Shown here one piece after another: positions 37,020 to 47,217 of a stretch of 64,000 bases of DNA (position 1 is the stretch's first letter; each line of letters begins with the position of its first letter). Under the pieces are notes generated by a model. The model saw nothing but the letters and a program-made list of their open reading frames with translations. It was not told the origin of the DNA and made no database searches. The DNA is from JBBRZM01 sp963813635 (lineage in GTDB: Bacteria; Actinomycetota; Acidimicrobiia; IMCC26256; JBBRZM01), in assembly GCA_963813635.1 (NCBI GenBank), contig CAWEZO010000007.1, forward strand, positions 372,001 through 436,000. Direction: 5' to 3'. The position numbers were made by a program, and so were the translations under genes.

Positions 37020-40000
37020 TCAGCCCGACGGCGGTGCCCCGCTCGGCGGTGCCGGATCGCGTTGACGCCGCCGGGCGAGCATCGTGGTGCCCACGCCGAG
37101 CAGCCCGAGCGCGAGCAGGAGCTCCGGGAGCACACCGGCACCGGTCACCGGCAAGATGCCCGACACCGGGTTGCTCGGCGGTCCACCCCCGCTCGTTGCG
37201 CCGACGCAGGTCGGTTTGCCGCCACTGTCGCTGCTGTTGTCGAAGCCCATGAGGTAGGTCTGCCTCTTAAACGATGGCGGATCGGTGTTCGGATCGGCCA
37301 CGCCCAGGGCGAGCGCGACCTCGCAACTGGATTGAATCGTGGCCGTCACGCCGAACCACGGGGTCTGGATACCGCCGAGATTCCATGCGAGCTGTGCCGG
37401 CGTCATGCGGTCGGGGAACGGTGACACGAGCCGCTCCCACAATGTGCCGGTCCAGAACCACGTGTCGCCGAGCAGGTCGAAGCTCGCATCCGGAACCGGT
37501 TGCGTCGACTCCCAGGCGGCGCCCCCGAACAGGAGCGCGCCGACTGCGGCAGTCGCTTGATCGGCGTTGGCGCCGGCCGGAGCCGGCAGGCGTGAGAAGC
37601 CGGCGAATGACCGGGCCGGCGGTCCGCACTTGGTGTCACAGACGCGACGCCACGCGGTGCCCGTCCACACCCAGGTGTCCGCCTTGGGTGCACCGGGGCC
37701 CGTCGAACCGAGCCCGGTGGCGTCGGCACCGCCGAAGAGCACGAACTGCGTGCCGTCCCACGACATCGACGCGAACGCGCGGGCCGAGGGTGCGTCGGGC
37801 CCGCCGGCGTCGACCTCGGTGAAGTTGGTGCCGTCGAAGCTCCACGTCGCGTTCGATACCTGCCCTGCGGAGCTCACGCCACCGAAGAGCAGCATCTGCC
37901 GGCCATTGCCGGCCGCGGCCGCACCGACGCGCGGTCCGGGCGCGCACGACGAGCAGACTTGCGCCCATGACGAGCCGTTCCAGAGCCACGCGTCGGACTG
38001 AACTGGCGTGAGCCCGCTCTGACCATCGAGTGGCGGACCCAAACCACCGCTCCTGACACCCCCGTAGAGCAACACACCGTTGGGCGCAGTGCCCATCGCC
38101 TGGCCGAGGCGCGCGCCGGGGCTGCAGTCGCCGGTTGCGCCGGGTTCGGTCGTGCCGCAGTTCGGTGTCCAGGCCTCACCGTTGAACGTCCACGTGTCGC
38201 TCAGGATCTCGCCGCCGAAGAGGTGCTCGCCGCCGTAGAGAACCGCGTTGTTTCCGCCCGGCATCGTCGCGAACGCCGAACCGAATCGCGGTCCGGAACC
38301 GGCTCCGCGCGTGTTGGGCTGGGGAACGAAGGTCGGCGAGTTGGCCACGAACGGATGCGGACCGGGTGGTATCGGTGGCCCGTCACAACCGTCGGGCCGG
38401 CCGTCGCCGTTCGCATCGAGTCCGATGTCCGTGACGCCGCTGCCGCGCGCGACCTGATTGTGGCTCTCGCTGAGCTCGATCGTTCCCGCGAGTGTCACGG
38501 TGCAGGCGCCGGGTCGCGACGCGAGTACCGGGGCGAACGGCGCGGGGTGCGCGTCGACACTGCCGTCGGTGTCGGTGTTCGTGCTCGGTGACGTCCACTT
38601 CGACGTGAGCTGCGTCCAGGTGGCGCCGTCCCACTGCCATATGTCACCCAGCCACGTGTTCTGATTCCCGGGATTGGTCGAGGTGCCGCCGCCGACGAGC
38701 AACGCCGACGATGACGACGGAGTGGCCTGCAGGAAAGCGAAGCCGGCGCCGTAGCGGGCTGCGGGGCCACACGCCTGCGTCGCGCCGCTCACGGCCGTGC
38801 CGCACTTCGGCTGCCACGTGGAGCCGTCCCAGTTCCAGGTGTCGGCCAGCAGTGCGAGGCCACCGGGGGGCTGCACGGCGTACGCGAGCCGGGCGCGCTC
38901 CCGGCCGAGGCAGCGGCCAGGCTCGGCGTGAATGACGTGAGCGGGTTCGGGTCGTAGCTGTGTCCGTCGCCGCTGGGCGTGAAGACACCTTGTTCGTAGC
39001 CGTCGCAGGTGATCCCCGTACCTGTCTCCAACGCGACCACCCCGGCGCAATCGCGCGAGCTCAAGGCGGCATCGCCGGGGTTGATGTACATGGTCCCGTG
39101 GTCCGTGCCGTCGACGATGAGCGCCACGTCGACGGGTGAGCTCGCATCACTGAACGTGTCGAGCCGCATGTCGTCGGCGGTCACGAACTGTGGTGTCTGC
39201 GGGTCCCCGCTCGTGAGCCAGTACGCGCCGGTGCCGCTACCGCCCAGGCCCGGCAGTGCGTGGTCGTAGACCGTGGTGGACGAGGCCGTGATGGCCGGGG
39301 CGCTCGAGCCGCCGACGAGGGCGACATCGCCGGGGGCTCCGCTCTCGAAGGTGTTCAGGCCGTTGTCGGTGTAGTCCGCGCCCGCGCCGTTTGCGAGAGC
39401 ACGTTCCGCTCGTAATTGGCGCACGTCACGGTATGAGCGGTGAGCGCGAACAGCGCGACCGCGCCGGTGCAATCGCGGCTCTCGCTGTTGCCTGTCATTG
39501 CGTCGGCCGCGATGTACGCGGTCGTCTGGTTCACACCGCCGAAGTCGACGAGCGCGACGTCGTAGTTCGAGAAGCCTGCCGACCCGGGCACGGTCACGGG
39601 CTGGCCGTCGGCGGTGATCCCGGCGTAGTCGGTACCTTCGGGGATGAACAGCACACCGTTCGCGCCGCCGGCCGGTCCGGTGTTGGTGTAGTCGACACCC
39701 AGGTAACTGAGCTCGCTCGCGTTTGCCCCGAACGTATTGGCTTGGAGCGGCGCGTCCGACACGGTGTAGTCGGAGCCGCTCGGCGGCGGACTGCCTATCT
39801 CCACTCCACCGAAGAGCGTGAACTCGTGTCCGTCCCACGCGGCCGCGCCGAGCGCACGAGCGTCCGGCGCCGTACCGGTGCCGTCGTTGACCTTGGTCCA
39901 TGTCGAGCCGCTGAACGACCAGGTGTCGTTCACGAGATCGCCGTTTGCGAAGCCACCGAAGAGCAGCAGCTGATCGCCGTGGCCCACCATCGTGGCGCCC

Positions 40001-40625
40001 CATCGCGTGCCCGGTCCGCACGGCTGGTCGTGGCCCGCCACCGTGGTGCCGCAGACGGGAGTCCAGGTTGCGCCGTCGAACGCCCAGGTATCGGCCTGTC
40101 CGGGAGGGCCGCCGTCGACCGCGCCGCCGTACAGGACGACGCCGGGCCCATCCGGGTTCGGACCCATCGAATGGCCGGCGCGGGGGCCCGGGCCGCACGC
40201 CGCTGTCGCTCCGGGCACCGTTGTGCCGCAGATCGGGGTCCATGCGCTGCCGTCCCACACCCAGGTGTCGCCGAACACGCCGGGATTGACGGCAAAGTTG
40301 CTTCGCGAACCGCCGTAGTAGACGGTCGTCGTGCCGCCGCTGCTCGTCGCCATCGCCGATTGGCTGCGCATGCTGATGCCACTGCCGGTGCAGTCGGTGC
40401 CTTCGCTCATCACGGGCGCGGTCATGCGAGGAACATCCGGCGGCAGCGGCGGACAGCCACCGCCCTGGTGCACGTCCTGGGCGAGAAACGAGTTGTAGCC
40501 GAAGGGGGTTGCGGAGGCGCCGGCGGAGGTGCTCGTGCGACGAAGCCACCCGCGAGCAGGGGAAGCGCAACCAGCGCGGTCGCGGCGCGTCGAACGGCAC
40601 CACGGCCGAACGCCGCCGCTCTCAT
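37020..40625 (-). CDS. Large LPVTG-anchored kelch-like repeat surface protein, frameshifted
   Basis: About 1200 residues from ATG 40625: signal peptide (RRAATALVALPLLAGGFVARA) to a C-terminal sorting signal ILPVTGAGVLPELLLALGLL plus a basic tail (LARRRQRD), so sortase anchoring to the wall is expected. About ten kelch/galactose-oxidase-like repeats, e.g. DTWVWDGSAWTPICGTTVPG and DTWTFNGEAWTPNCGTTEPG, several with a CGTT-PGAT-CGPG cysteine pair, suggest beta-propellers with disulphides. Two related inserts of about 110 residues (containing ESRDCTGAVAL and SSRDCAGVVAL) lie among them. Three or more frame changes (about 40480-40500, 39380-39400, 38900) split it. Binding to carbohydrate or host/soil surfaces is only a guess. 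Confidence 0.82.
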
Positions 40626-40768
40626 GCGATCATCTTCCCGGCCGGCCCCCTGATCGCTCGGCGGTGATATCGGCGCGAGCTGGGACAGCCTGAAGCCACA
40701 CGAAGGCGAGCCGGTGGATCAGCCGAGGCGGCCCGGGAGCAGAACGGCCCTCGGATCCGGGGGAATCG

Positions 40769-40997
40769 CTAGACCTCGGCGGTGGGAAGGCCCATGTCGG
40801 GTTCGGAGCCCAGGCGCACATGGCTCGCGCGGCCGTCATCGTCGAGCTCGAAGACGACCCGCTGGCCCTGGCGCAGCATCCGGAACACGGAGCCGTCGAG
40901 CGCGTCGAGCGCGAGGGTGAACTGCTCGCGGTCGACGTCGCGCACCACGACGCCTTCGCGCTGTCCGCGGATCGTAGGAAGAGATCACGCCCTGCAT
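40769..40997 (-). CDS. Small cold-shock-like (OB-fold) protein, frameshifted
   Basis: About 75 residues. ATG 40997 gives MQGVISSYDP; after one frame change near 40970 it continues GQREGVVVRDVDREQFTLAL, DALDGSVFRMLRQGQRVVFE, LDDDGRASHVRLGSEPDMG, ending TAG at 40769. The VISSYDP-EGVVVRD start and GQRVVFELDDDGRASHV end resemble the first and last strands of cold-shock domains, so nucleic-acid binding is likely. It starts nine bases after the rpmB stop and is probably co-transcribed with it. Confidence 0.6.
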
Positions 40998-41006
40998 GCG
41001 GACGCG

Positions 41007-41195
41007 CTACGGCTTCTGGACCTTGCCTGCCTTGAGGCAGGACGTGCAGACCGACAGGCGCTTCGGTGAGCCGTCGACGATCGCTCGGACGCGCTGGATG
41101 TTGGGGTTCCAGCGACGCTTCGAGCGACGGTGCGAGTGGCTCAGCTTCATGCCGAACACGGGCTTCTTCCCGCACACCTCGCAGACGGCTGCCAT
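41007..41195 (-). CDS. rpmB: 50S ribosomal protein L28
   Basis: 62 residues from ATG 41195: MAAVCEVCGKKPVFGMKLSH, SKRRWNPNIQRVRAIVDG, CTSCLKAGKVQKP. Two CxxC pairs (Cys5/Cys8 and a later CTSC) show the zinc-binding C+ form of L28. Upstream in-frame starts would add residues foreign to the family. It is divergent from fakA, as in most actinobacteria. Confidence 0.96.
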   Translation of the reverse strand: MAAVCEVCGKKPVFGMKLSHSHRRSKRRWNPNIQRVRAIVDGSPKRLSVCTSCLKAGKVQKP

Positions 41196-41286
41196 GACGA
41201 AACCTCGGGCTGAAGACGGGAAGGGTCGGAACGGGGGAAAGATCGAAGGATAGTCGCGGGTGGTCGCCAACTACCATCCCGAGCCA

Positions 41287-42931
41287 ATGGCCGCGACGCT
41301 CGATCGACTCTCGGCACCAGACCTCCGCCAGGTGGTCGACGTATACCGCGATGCCCTTCGCGCGCATCAAGAGGAGCTCAATCTCCTCAACGTGTACCCC
41401 GTGCCCGACGGTGACACCGGCACCAACATGGCGTTGACGCTCGAGTCGGTCTGCGGCGAGCTCGACAGTGCGGAGGGCATGACCGAGGTCTGCCACGCGA
41501 TCGCGCACGGTTCACTGATGGGAGCGCGCGGTAATTCGGGCGTGATCCTCTCCCAGATCCTGCGCGGGCTCGCCGATACGTTCGCCCCCCTCGAAGCCGC
41601 CACGGGGCCGGAGCTCGTGGTCGGGCTGCGCCGTGCCGCCGACGCCGCGTACCAGGCGGTCTTGCGCCCGGTCGAGGGCACCATCCTCACGGTCGTACGC
41701 CGTTCCGCGGAGGCCGCCGAGACGGCGAGCGGCAACGGCGACTCGTCGCTCGCCGGGATCCTCGAACACGTGAGCACCGCGGCGCGCGACGCCGTCGCGA
41801 GCACGCCCGAGCTGCTACCAGTCCTCGCGGAGGCGGGCGTGGTCGACGCGGGCGGCCAGGGCTTCACGTTGCTGATCGACGCGTTCCTCAATGTGGTCGA
41901 CGGGCGCGCGGTGCCGGAACCCCAGGTGGTCGCTGCGCCCGCTTTGGTCGCGGCACATATGGCCGGTGGCGACCCGTCGTCGCTCCGCTACGAGGTCATG
42001 TACCTGCTCGACGCGCCCGACGAGACGATCTCCGGTCTCAAAGAGACGTGGAGCTCCATCGGCGACTCGATCGTCGTCGTCGGCGGCGAGGGCGTGTGGA
42101 ACTGTCATGTGCACACCAACGACATCGGCGCCGCGATCGAAGCCGGCATCGAAGCCGGCAAGCCCAACAAGATCCGCGTCACCGACCTCGTCGAGCAAGT
42201 GGAAGAGGAGCAGTGGGTCCGCGAGCACCGCGGTGGGCGCGCTCGGGTCGTACTCCGCACCCGAGACCGAGCGTCTGACCACCGGCGTCGTCGCCGCGGC
42301 GGTGGGGGAGGGCCTCGCCCGCATGCTCACGAGCATGGGCGTCAACCACGTGATCGCGGGCGGGCAGTCGATGAACCCGTCGACGGCACAGATCAAAGAA
42401 GCGGTCGACCGTTGCCCGTCCGACGCCGTGATCGTCCTGCCCAACAACAAGAACATCGTGCCGGTGGCGCAACAGGTCGACGCGCTCACCGACGCGCAAG
42501 TGGAGATCGTGGCCACGAACTCGGTCGTCGAAGCCCTCGCGGCCCTCGTTGCCTACGATCCCCGAGCCGAGATCGGCGTCAACGTCGGCGCGATGACCGA
42601 GGCTGCGGGCCGGGTGCGTGCCGGCGAGGTCACGCAGGCGGTACGCGACAGCAACGCCGAGTGCGGGCCGATCGCCGAAGGCGACTGGATCGCGATCAGC
42701 GAGGACGGCATCCACGTGGCGGCCAACACCGCCGCCGAAGCCGCGTTCGCGCTCGTCGACAAGCTCATCGACGACGAGACGGAGCTCGTGACCGTGCTCG
42801 TCGGCGCCGACGCGCGCCCCGCGGACACAGCGCGGCTCAGGGAGCACCTGGCGTTCAACTACCCGCAGATCGAGGTGGAGGTGCACGAGGGCGACCAGCC
42901 GCTCTACCCGTATCTCATCGGGGTCGAGTAG
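41287..42931 (+). CDS. fakA: Fatty acid kinase catalytic subunit FakA (DAK2/DegV), frameshifted
   Basis: About 548 residues. The N-terminal DhaL/DAK2 kinase domain has the metal-binding loop NVYPVPDGDTGTNMALTLES (Asp41, Asp43) and ALTLESVCGELDSAEGM, GARGNSGVILSQILRGLADT, GVVDAGGQGFTLLIDAFLNV. The middle domain has NCHVHTNDIGAAIEAGIEAG; the C-terminal DegV-like domain has DAVIVLPNNKNIVPVAQQVD. FakA phosphorylates fatty acids delivered by FakB lipid-binding proteins. ATG 41287 is preferred to an in-frame start at 41260. One frame change near 42235 (after REHRGG) is most likely an error. recG follows at once. Confidence 0.92.
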
Positions 42932-42957
42932 CCACGGCCGCGCCCAAGGCACACACG

Positions 42958-45065
42958 CTGCGATCGCTCGACCGCACACCGATCGACAGGGTCGACGGGG
43001 TGAACGCCGAAGACCCGCGAACGGCTCCGGCTCATGGGCATCGAGACGGTCCTCGATCTGCTGCAGCACTACCCCCGCCGCTACCACGATCGCACGAAGC
43101 GCGCCGAGATCGCCGAGCTCGCCGAGGGCGAGGAGGCCACGGTCTTCGCGGAGGTGCAACGCATCAGTAGCCGCCGCAGCCGTCAACGCCGGGCGATCGT
43201 CGACGCGGTCGTGCACGACGGCACGTCCACCCTCAACATCGTGTTCTTCAACCAGCCGTGGCGCGAGAAGCAGCTCGCCGAAGGCACGGAAGCCGCGTTC
43301 TTCGGCAAGCTCGACCACTACCGCGGCAAGCGCCAGCTCACCAACCCGGTCGTCGACGTGCTCGCGAAGCTGGGCGAGAACACCGGCGTCATCGTGCCGG
43401 TGTACCCGCAGTCGGGGAAGGCGGAGCTCTTCACCTGGCAGCTGCGCCCGCTCGTCGCCGCCGCGCTCGACTCGGCCGGCGAGCTGTCGGAGCCGCTCTC
43501 CGACGACATCCGCACCGAGCTGAAGGTACGCGACCGCACCTGGTCGTACCGCAAGATCCATCAACCCGAGACATTCGAAGAATCGCGCCAGGCAAAGCGC
43601 CGGCTGAAGTTCGACGAGTTCCTGCGCATGCAGGTCGGTCTCGTCGCCGCGCAAGCGGTCGTTCGAGCGTGACCACGCGGGTATCGAGCACGTTGTCGAC
43701 GGCGCGCTCGTCGACGAGTTCGTGCGCGGGCTCCCGTTCGAGCTCACCGGCGATCAGCAACGCGCGATCAGCGAGATCAAACAAGACATGGCGTCGAGCG
43801 CGCCGATGCACCGGCTGCTGCAAGGCGAGGTCGGCTCGGGCAAGACCGTGGTTGCGTTCGCCGGGCTCCTCATGGCCGTGCAGGGCGGCTACCAGGGCGC
43901 GCTGATGGCGCCGACAGAAGTCCTCGCGGAGCAGCACTTTCTCGGCTCGACCCGTTTGCTCGAAGGTCTGACCGTGCGCTCGGAGGCCAACTTGATGGGC
44001 GAGCGGCCGGTTCGCGTCGCGTTGCTCACCAACCGCACCGGCGCGGCGGAGCGCCGCCGACTTGCTGCGGAGCTCGCGATCGGTGAAGTCGACATCGTCG
44101 TCGGCACGCACGCGCTCATCTACGGCGAGGTCGAGTTCCGCCGTCTCGGTTTCGCCGTCATCGACGAGCAACACCGGTTCGGTGTCGAGCAGCGCGCAAT
44201 CCTCAAGGGCATGGGCTCCGACCCCGACGTGCTCGTGATGACGGCCACGCCGATCCCGCGCACCGCGGGGTTCTTGATCTACGGCGATCTCGACAAGTCG
44301 GAGCTGCGGGAGATGCCACCGGGCCGCACGCCGGTGACGACCGAGTTGATCGGGCCGAGCCCGCTCGAGCATTCCGCCGCGTACGACCGCTTGCGCGCGG
44401 AGGTCGCCGCCGGCCACCAGGCTTACGTCGTCTGCCCGCTCGTCGAAGGCTCACCCAAGATCGAAGCCAAAGCGGCGACCGACGAGCTCGAGCGCCTGCG
44501 GTCGGAGGATCTGGCGGGGCTGCGGCTCGGGCTCCTCCACGGCCAGATGAAGTCGGTCGACAAGGAAGCGGCGATGGCGGCGTTCCGCGCCGGCGACATC
44601 GACGTGCTCGTCGCGACCACCGTGATCGAGGTGGGTGTCGACGTCGCCAACGCGACCGTGATGATCGTCGAGGATGCCGATCGCTTCGGGCTCTCGCAGC
44701 TGCACCAGCTGCGCGGTCGCGTCGGCAGGGGCGGCGACGCGTCGTGGTGCTTCCTCTTTGCCGATCCGTCGACGCCCGACGGCCGGGCGCGCATGGAGGC
44801 GATGGTCGAGTCGACCGACGGTTTCCTGCTGGCCGAACGCGACCTCGAGATTCGAGGCGCGGGTGAGGTCTTCGGGGAACGTCAGGCCGGCTTTACCGAT
44901 TTGAAGCTCGGGCGCATCCCTCGCGACGAGAAGACCGTGGTATGGGCCCGTACGATTGCCGAGCGAATCCTCGACGCCGACCCCGACCTGTCGGGTCACC
45001 CGCAACTGCGCGAAGAGGTGGAGGACCTGCTCGGTGACGACGTCGAGTTTCTCTTCAAGAGCTGA
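42958..45065 (+). CDS. recG: ATP-dependent DNA helicase RecG, frameshifted, start unclear
   Basis: Branch-migration helicase that remodels stalled replication forks and recombination intermediates. Wedge domain: GIETVLDLLQHYPRRYHDRT. Helicase motifs: FELTGDQQRAISEIKQDM, Walker A LLQGEVGSGKTVVA, MAPTEVLAEQHF, DEQH in AVIDEQHRFGVEQR, VMTATPIPRT, VATTVIEVGVDVANATVM, QLHQLRGRVGRGG. Single-base frame changes lie near 43010 (restoring KTRERLRLMGIET) and near 43665 (restoring RKRSFERDHAGIEHVV). The N-terminal TLRSLDRTPIDRVDGV has no ATG or GTG in frame; CTG 42958 or a start hidden by another indel at the fakA stop are possible. Confidence 0.92.
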
Positions 45066-45092
45066 GCGCACCACGCGCCGCGGACGCTCCTC

Positions 45093-46067
45093 GTGCTCGC
45101 GATCGTGGGCTCGATCGCGCTCGCCGGCTGTTCGAGTGACCACGGGAGCCGGGCGCACAAGTCGACATCCGTCACATCGACGACGGGGTCGACGGGCGCG
45201 CCAATCGTCTACGTGCCCGGCACGACCGATCGCGACCCGTTCTCGTATGACAGGGCTGCGCCGCTCGACGTGACGGAGCGCGAAATCGCGGCGACCGGCA
45301 CGTACCGCGCGTTTCACCTGACCTACCGCTCCGGCGACCAGACCGTCCCCGCCTACCTCTCCGTGCCGAACAAACCGGCGGCGCACCCCGTCTGTCTCGT
45401 GATTCAGCACGGCCTCAGCGGCAGCAAGGAGGATACGCGGAACTCCTGGGACGTGTTCGCGCGGCAGGGAGTGTCCATCTTCGCGATCGACGCCCGGTCC
45501 CACGGCGAACGGGGATCAAAATCCGAGCTCACCCGCGTGGTCAGCAACGCGGGCAGCCTGCGCACGATGCTCCAGGGCACGGTGATCGACCTCCGCCGGG
45601 GTATCGACATGCTCCGACAACGCCCCGAATGCGCGAACGCGCGTATCGGCTACATCGGTTTCAGCATGGGCGGATTGCTGGGCGCGATGCTCGCCGGCAG
45701 CGATACGCGTGTGCAAGCGCCGGTGCTCGTCGTCGCCGGCGGCGACTGGCGAAAGCTGTTCCGCAACCCGGGCAATCCGTGGCTCCACGCGAGCCTCACC
45801 GCGCCGGCGCACCTCGACGAGTCGGTGCGCGTGCTCGACCCGATCGATCCGGCGCACTGGGTCGGTCGTATCAGCCCGCGGCCGGTGCTCATGCTCAACG
45901 GCCGGACGGACGAGTTGATCCCGGTGCAAGCGGCGGATGCGCTGCACGACGCGGCGCGACAACCGAAGCAAGTGGTGTGGTACCCGGGTGGCCATGCACC
46001 CGAAGGCATCGAGGTGGTTCAGCAACTGGCCGTCGTGAGCCTCTGGCTCGTGAAGTACTTCTCGTGA
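45093..46067 (+). CDS. Alpha/beta hydrolase lipoprotein
   Basis: A 324-residue alpha/beta hydrolase with a lipobox (SIALAGCSSDHG, Cys13), then a Ser/Thr-rich spacer. Catalytic features: VCLVIQHGLSGSKEDTRNSW oxyanion region, nucleophile Ser in IGYIGFSMGGLLGAMLAG, Asp in LNGRTDELIPVQAADAL, His in YPGGHAPEGIEVV. It resembles secreted acetyl-xylan-esterase/dienelactone-hydrolase-like enzymes; substrate unknown. The GTG 45093 start leaves no positive charge before the hydrophobic segment, although the codons upstream (APRT) would supply one, so the true start may be hidden. Its TGA overlaps the rsmD start. Confidence 0.82.
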   Translation: MLAIVGSIALAGCSSDHGSRAHKSTSVTSTTGSTGAPIVYVPGTTDRDPFSYDRAAPLDVTEREIAATGTYRAFHLTYRSGDQTVPAYLSVPNKPAAHPVCLVIQHGLSGSKEDTRNSWDVFARQGVSIFAIDARSHGERGSKSELTRVVSNAGSLRTMLQGTVIDLRRGIDMLRQRPECANARIGYIGFSMGGLLGAMLAGSDTRVQAPVLVVAGGDWRKLFRNPGNPWLHASLTAPAHLDESVRVLDPIDPAHWVGRISPRPVLMLNGRTDELIPVQAADALHDAARQPKQVVWYPGGHAPEGIEVVQQLAVVSLWLVKYFS

Positions 46068-46645
46068 GTCGGGGTCGCCGCACGGGCGTGCGGGTGATCG
46101 CAGGCTCGGCCCGAGGGATGCGCCTCGCGACACCCGCCGGTGACGCCACGCGTCCGACGACCGACCGTGTCAAAGAGTCCGTCTTCGCGGCCCTGGGTGA
46201 CGCGGTGCTCCGTGACGCTGCCGTCCTCGACCTCTACGCGGGGAGCGGCGCACTCGCCATCGAGGCGCTGTCACGCGGCGCAGAACACGCACTGCTCGTC
46301 GAGCGGGACCGCACCGCACTGGAGGCGATCCGGGCCAACCTCGACAAGACGGGCTTCGTCGATCGGGCGAGGGTGGAGCGAGGCGCGGTGGAGACCGTGC
46401 TCCGGGGCGATCCGCCGCGCGAGGCGCCGTTCGATGTGGTGCTGCTCGATCCGCCGTACGACAGCCTCGAGACGGAGTTGGAGCCGGTGTTGCTGGCGTT
46501 GGCGCTACCCGGTTGGCTCACGCGCGGCGCATCGGTCATCATCGAGCGTCCGGTGAGGGCGACGCCGCTCCGGCTCCCGAAGACGTGGGAGACCTCGTGG
46601 CGGCGCAACTACGGCGATACGCTCGTGCTCGCCGTAACCGTGTGA
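46064..46645 (+). CDS. rsmD: 16S rRNA (guanine(966)-N(2))-methyltransferase RsmD
   Basis: 193 residues, SAM-dependent N2-guanine methyltransferase acting on 16S rRNA. Seen: RVIAGSARGMRLATPAG, RPTTDRVKESVFAALGD, SAM motif AVLDLYAGSGALAIEALSRG, and catalytic DPPY in DVVLLDPPYDSLETEL. GTG 46064 overlaps the hydrolase stop (GTGA). It lies just upstream of coaD, the standard rsmD-coaD pair. Confidence 0.94.
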   Translation: MSRGRRTGVRVIAGSARGMRLATPAGDATRPTTDRVKESVFAALGDAVLRDAAVLDLYAGSGALAIEALSRGAEHALLVERDRTALEAIRANLDKTGFVDRARVERGAVETVLRGDPPREAPFDVVLLDPPYDSLETELEPVLLALALPGWLTRGASVIIERPVRATPLRLPKTWETSWRRNYGDTLVLAVTV

Positions 46646-46719
46646 CGGCGCGGTCGACGCCCGTCCGTACCAAACGCCGAACGACACTCGAGCCCAGTCC
46701 CCCACGAGGAGAACGCCGC

Positions 46720-47217
46720 GTGGCCACTGCTCTTTGCCCGGGATCATTCGATCCGGTCACGAAAGGCCATCTCGACATCATCGAACGCACGGCCCGTCAC
46801 TTCGACGACGTCATCGTCGCCGTGATCCGCAACCCGCAGAAGTCGGCGTCGATGTTCACGCTCGAGGAGCGCCAGGAGATGCTCCGCGAGGTCACCGCAC
46901 ACCTCGGCAACGTGCGCATCGAGTTCTTCAAGGGACTGCTCGTCGACTTCGCGAATGATCACAACGCCCAGGCGATCGTCAAAGGGCTCCGCGCCATCTC
47001 CGATTTCGACTACGAGCTGCAGATGGCGCAGATGAACCAACGGCTCTCCGGCATCGACACGTTCTTCATTTCGACGAGCCCGCAATACTCGTTTCTGTCA
47101 TCGAGTCTCGTACGCGAGGTGGCGCGGTTCGGCGGCGACGTCACCAGCATGGTGCCGCCGCAGATCGCGAAGCGGTTGCTGGCTCGCTTCGATCACAAAG
47201 GGGGGCCGGGTGCCTGA
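46720..47217 (+). CDS. coaD: Phosphopantetheine adenylyltransferase
   Basis: 165 residues, penultimate enzyme of coenzyme A synthesis (4'-phosphopantetheine + ATP to dephospho-CoA). Seen: CPGSFDPVTKGHLDIIERTA (the T/HxGH nucleotidyltransferase motif as TKGH), NPQKSASMFTLEERQEML, AIVKGLRAISDFDYELQMAQ, FFISTSPQYSFLSSSLVREV. GTG 46720 follows GAGGAGAAC; upstream in-frame codons are foreign to the family. Its end overlaps the following coiled-coil gene by eight bases. Confidence 0.96.
   Translation: MATALCPGSFDPVTKGHLDIIERTARHFDDVIVAVIRNPQKSASMFTLEERQEMLREVTAHLGNVRIEFFKGLLVDFANDHNAQAIVKGLRAISDFDYELQMAQMNQRLSGIDTFFISTSPQYSFLSSSLVREVARFGGDVTSMVPPQIAKRLLARFDHKGGPGA

Noticed and set aside
41260..43170. 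One long frame running through fakA into recG
   Set aside because: After 42240 the translation is Arg/Gly-rich shadow; the real fakA continues in another frame to 42931.
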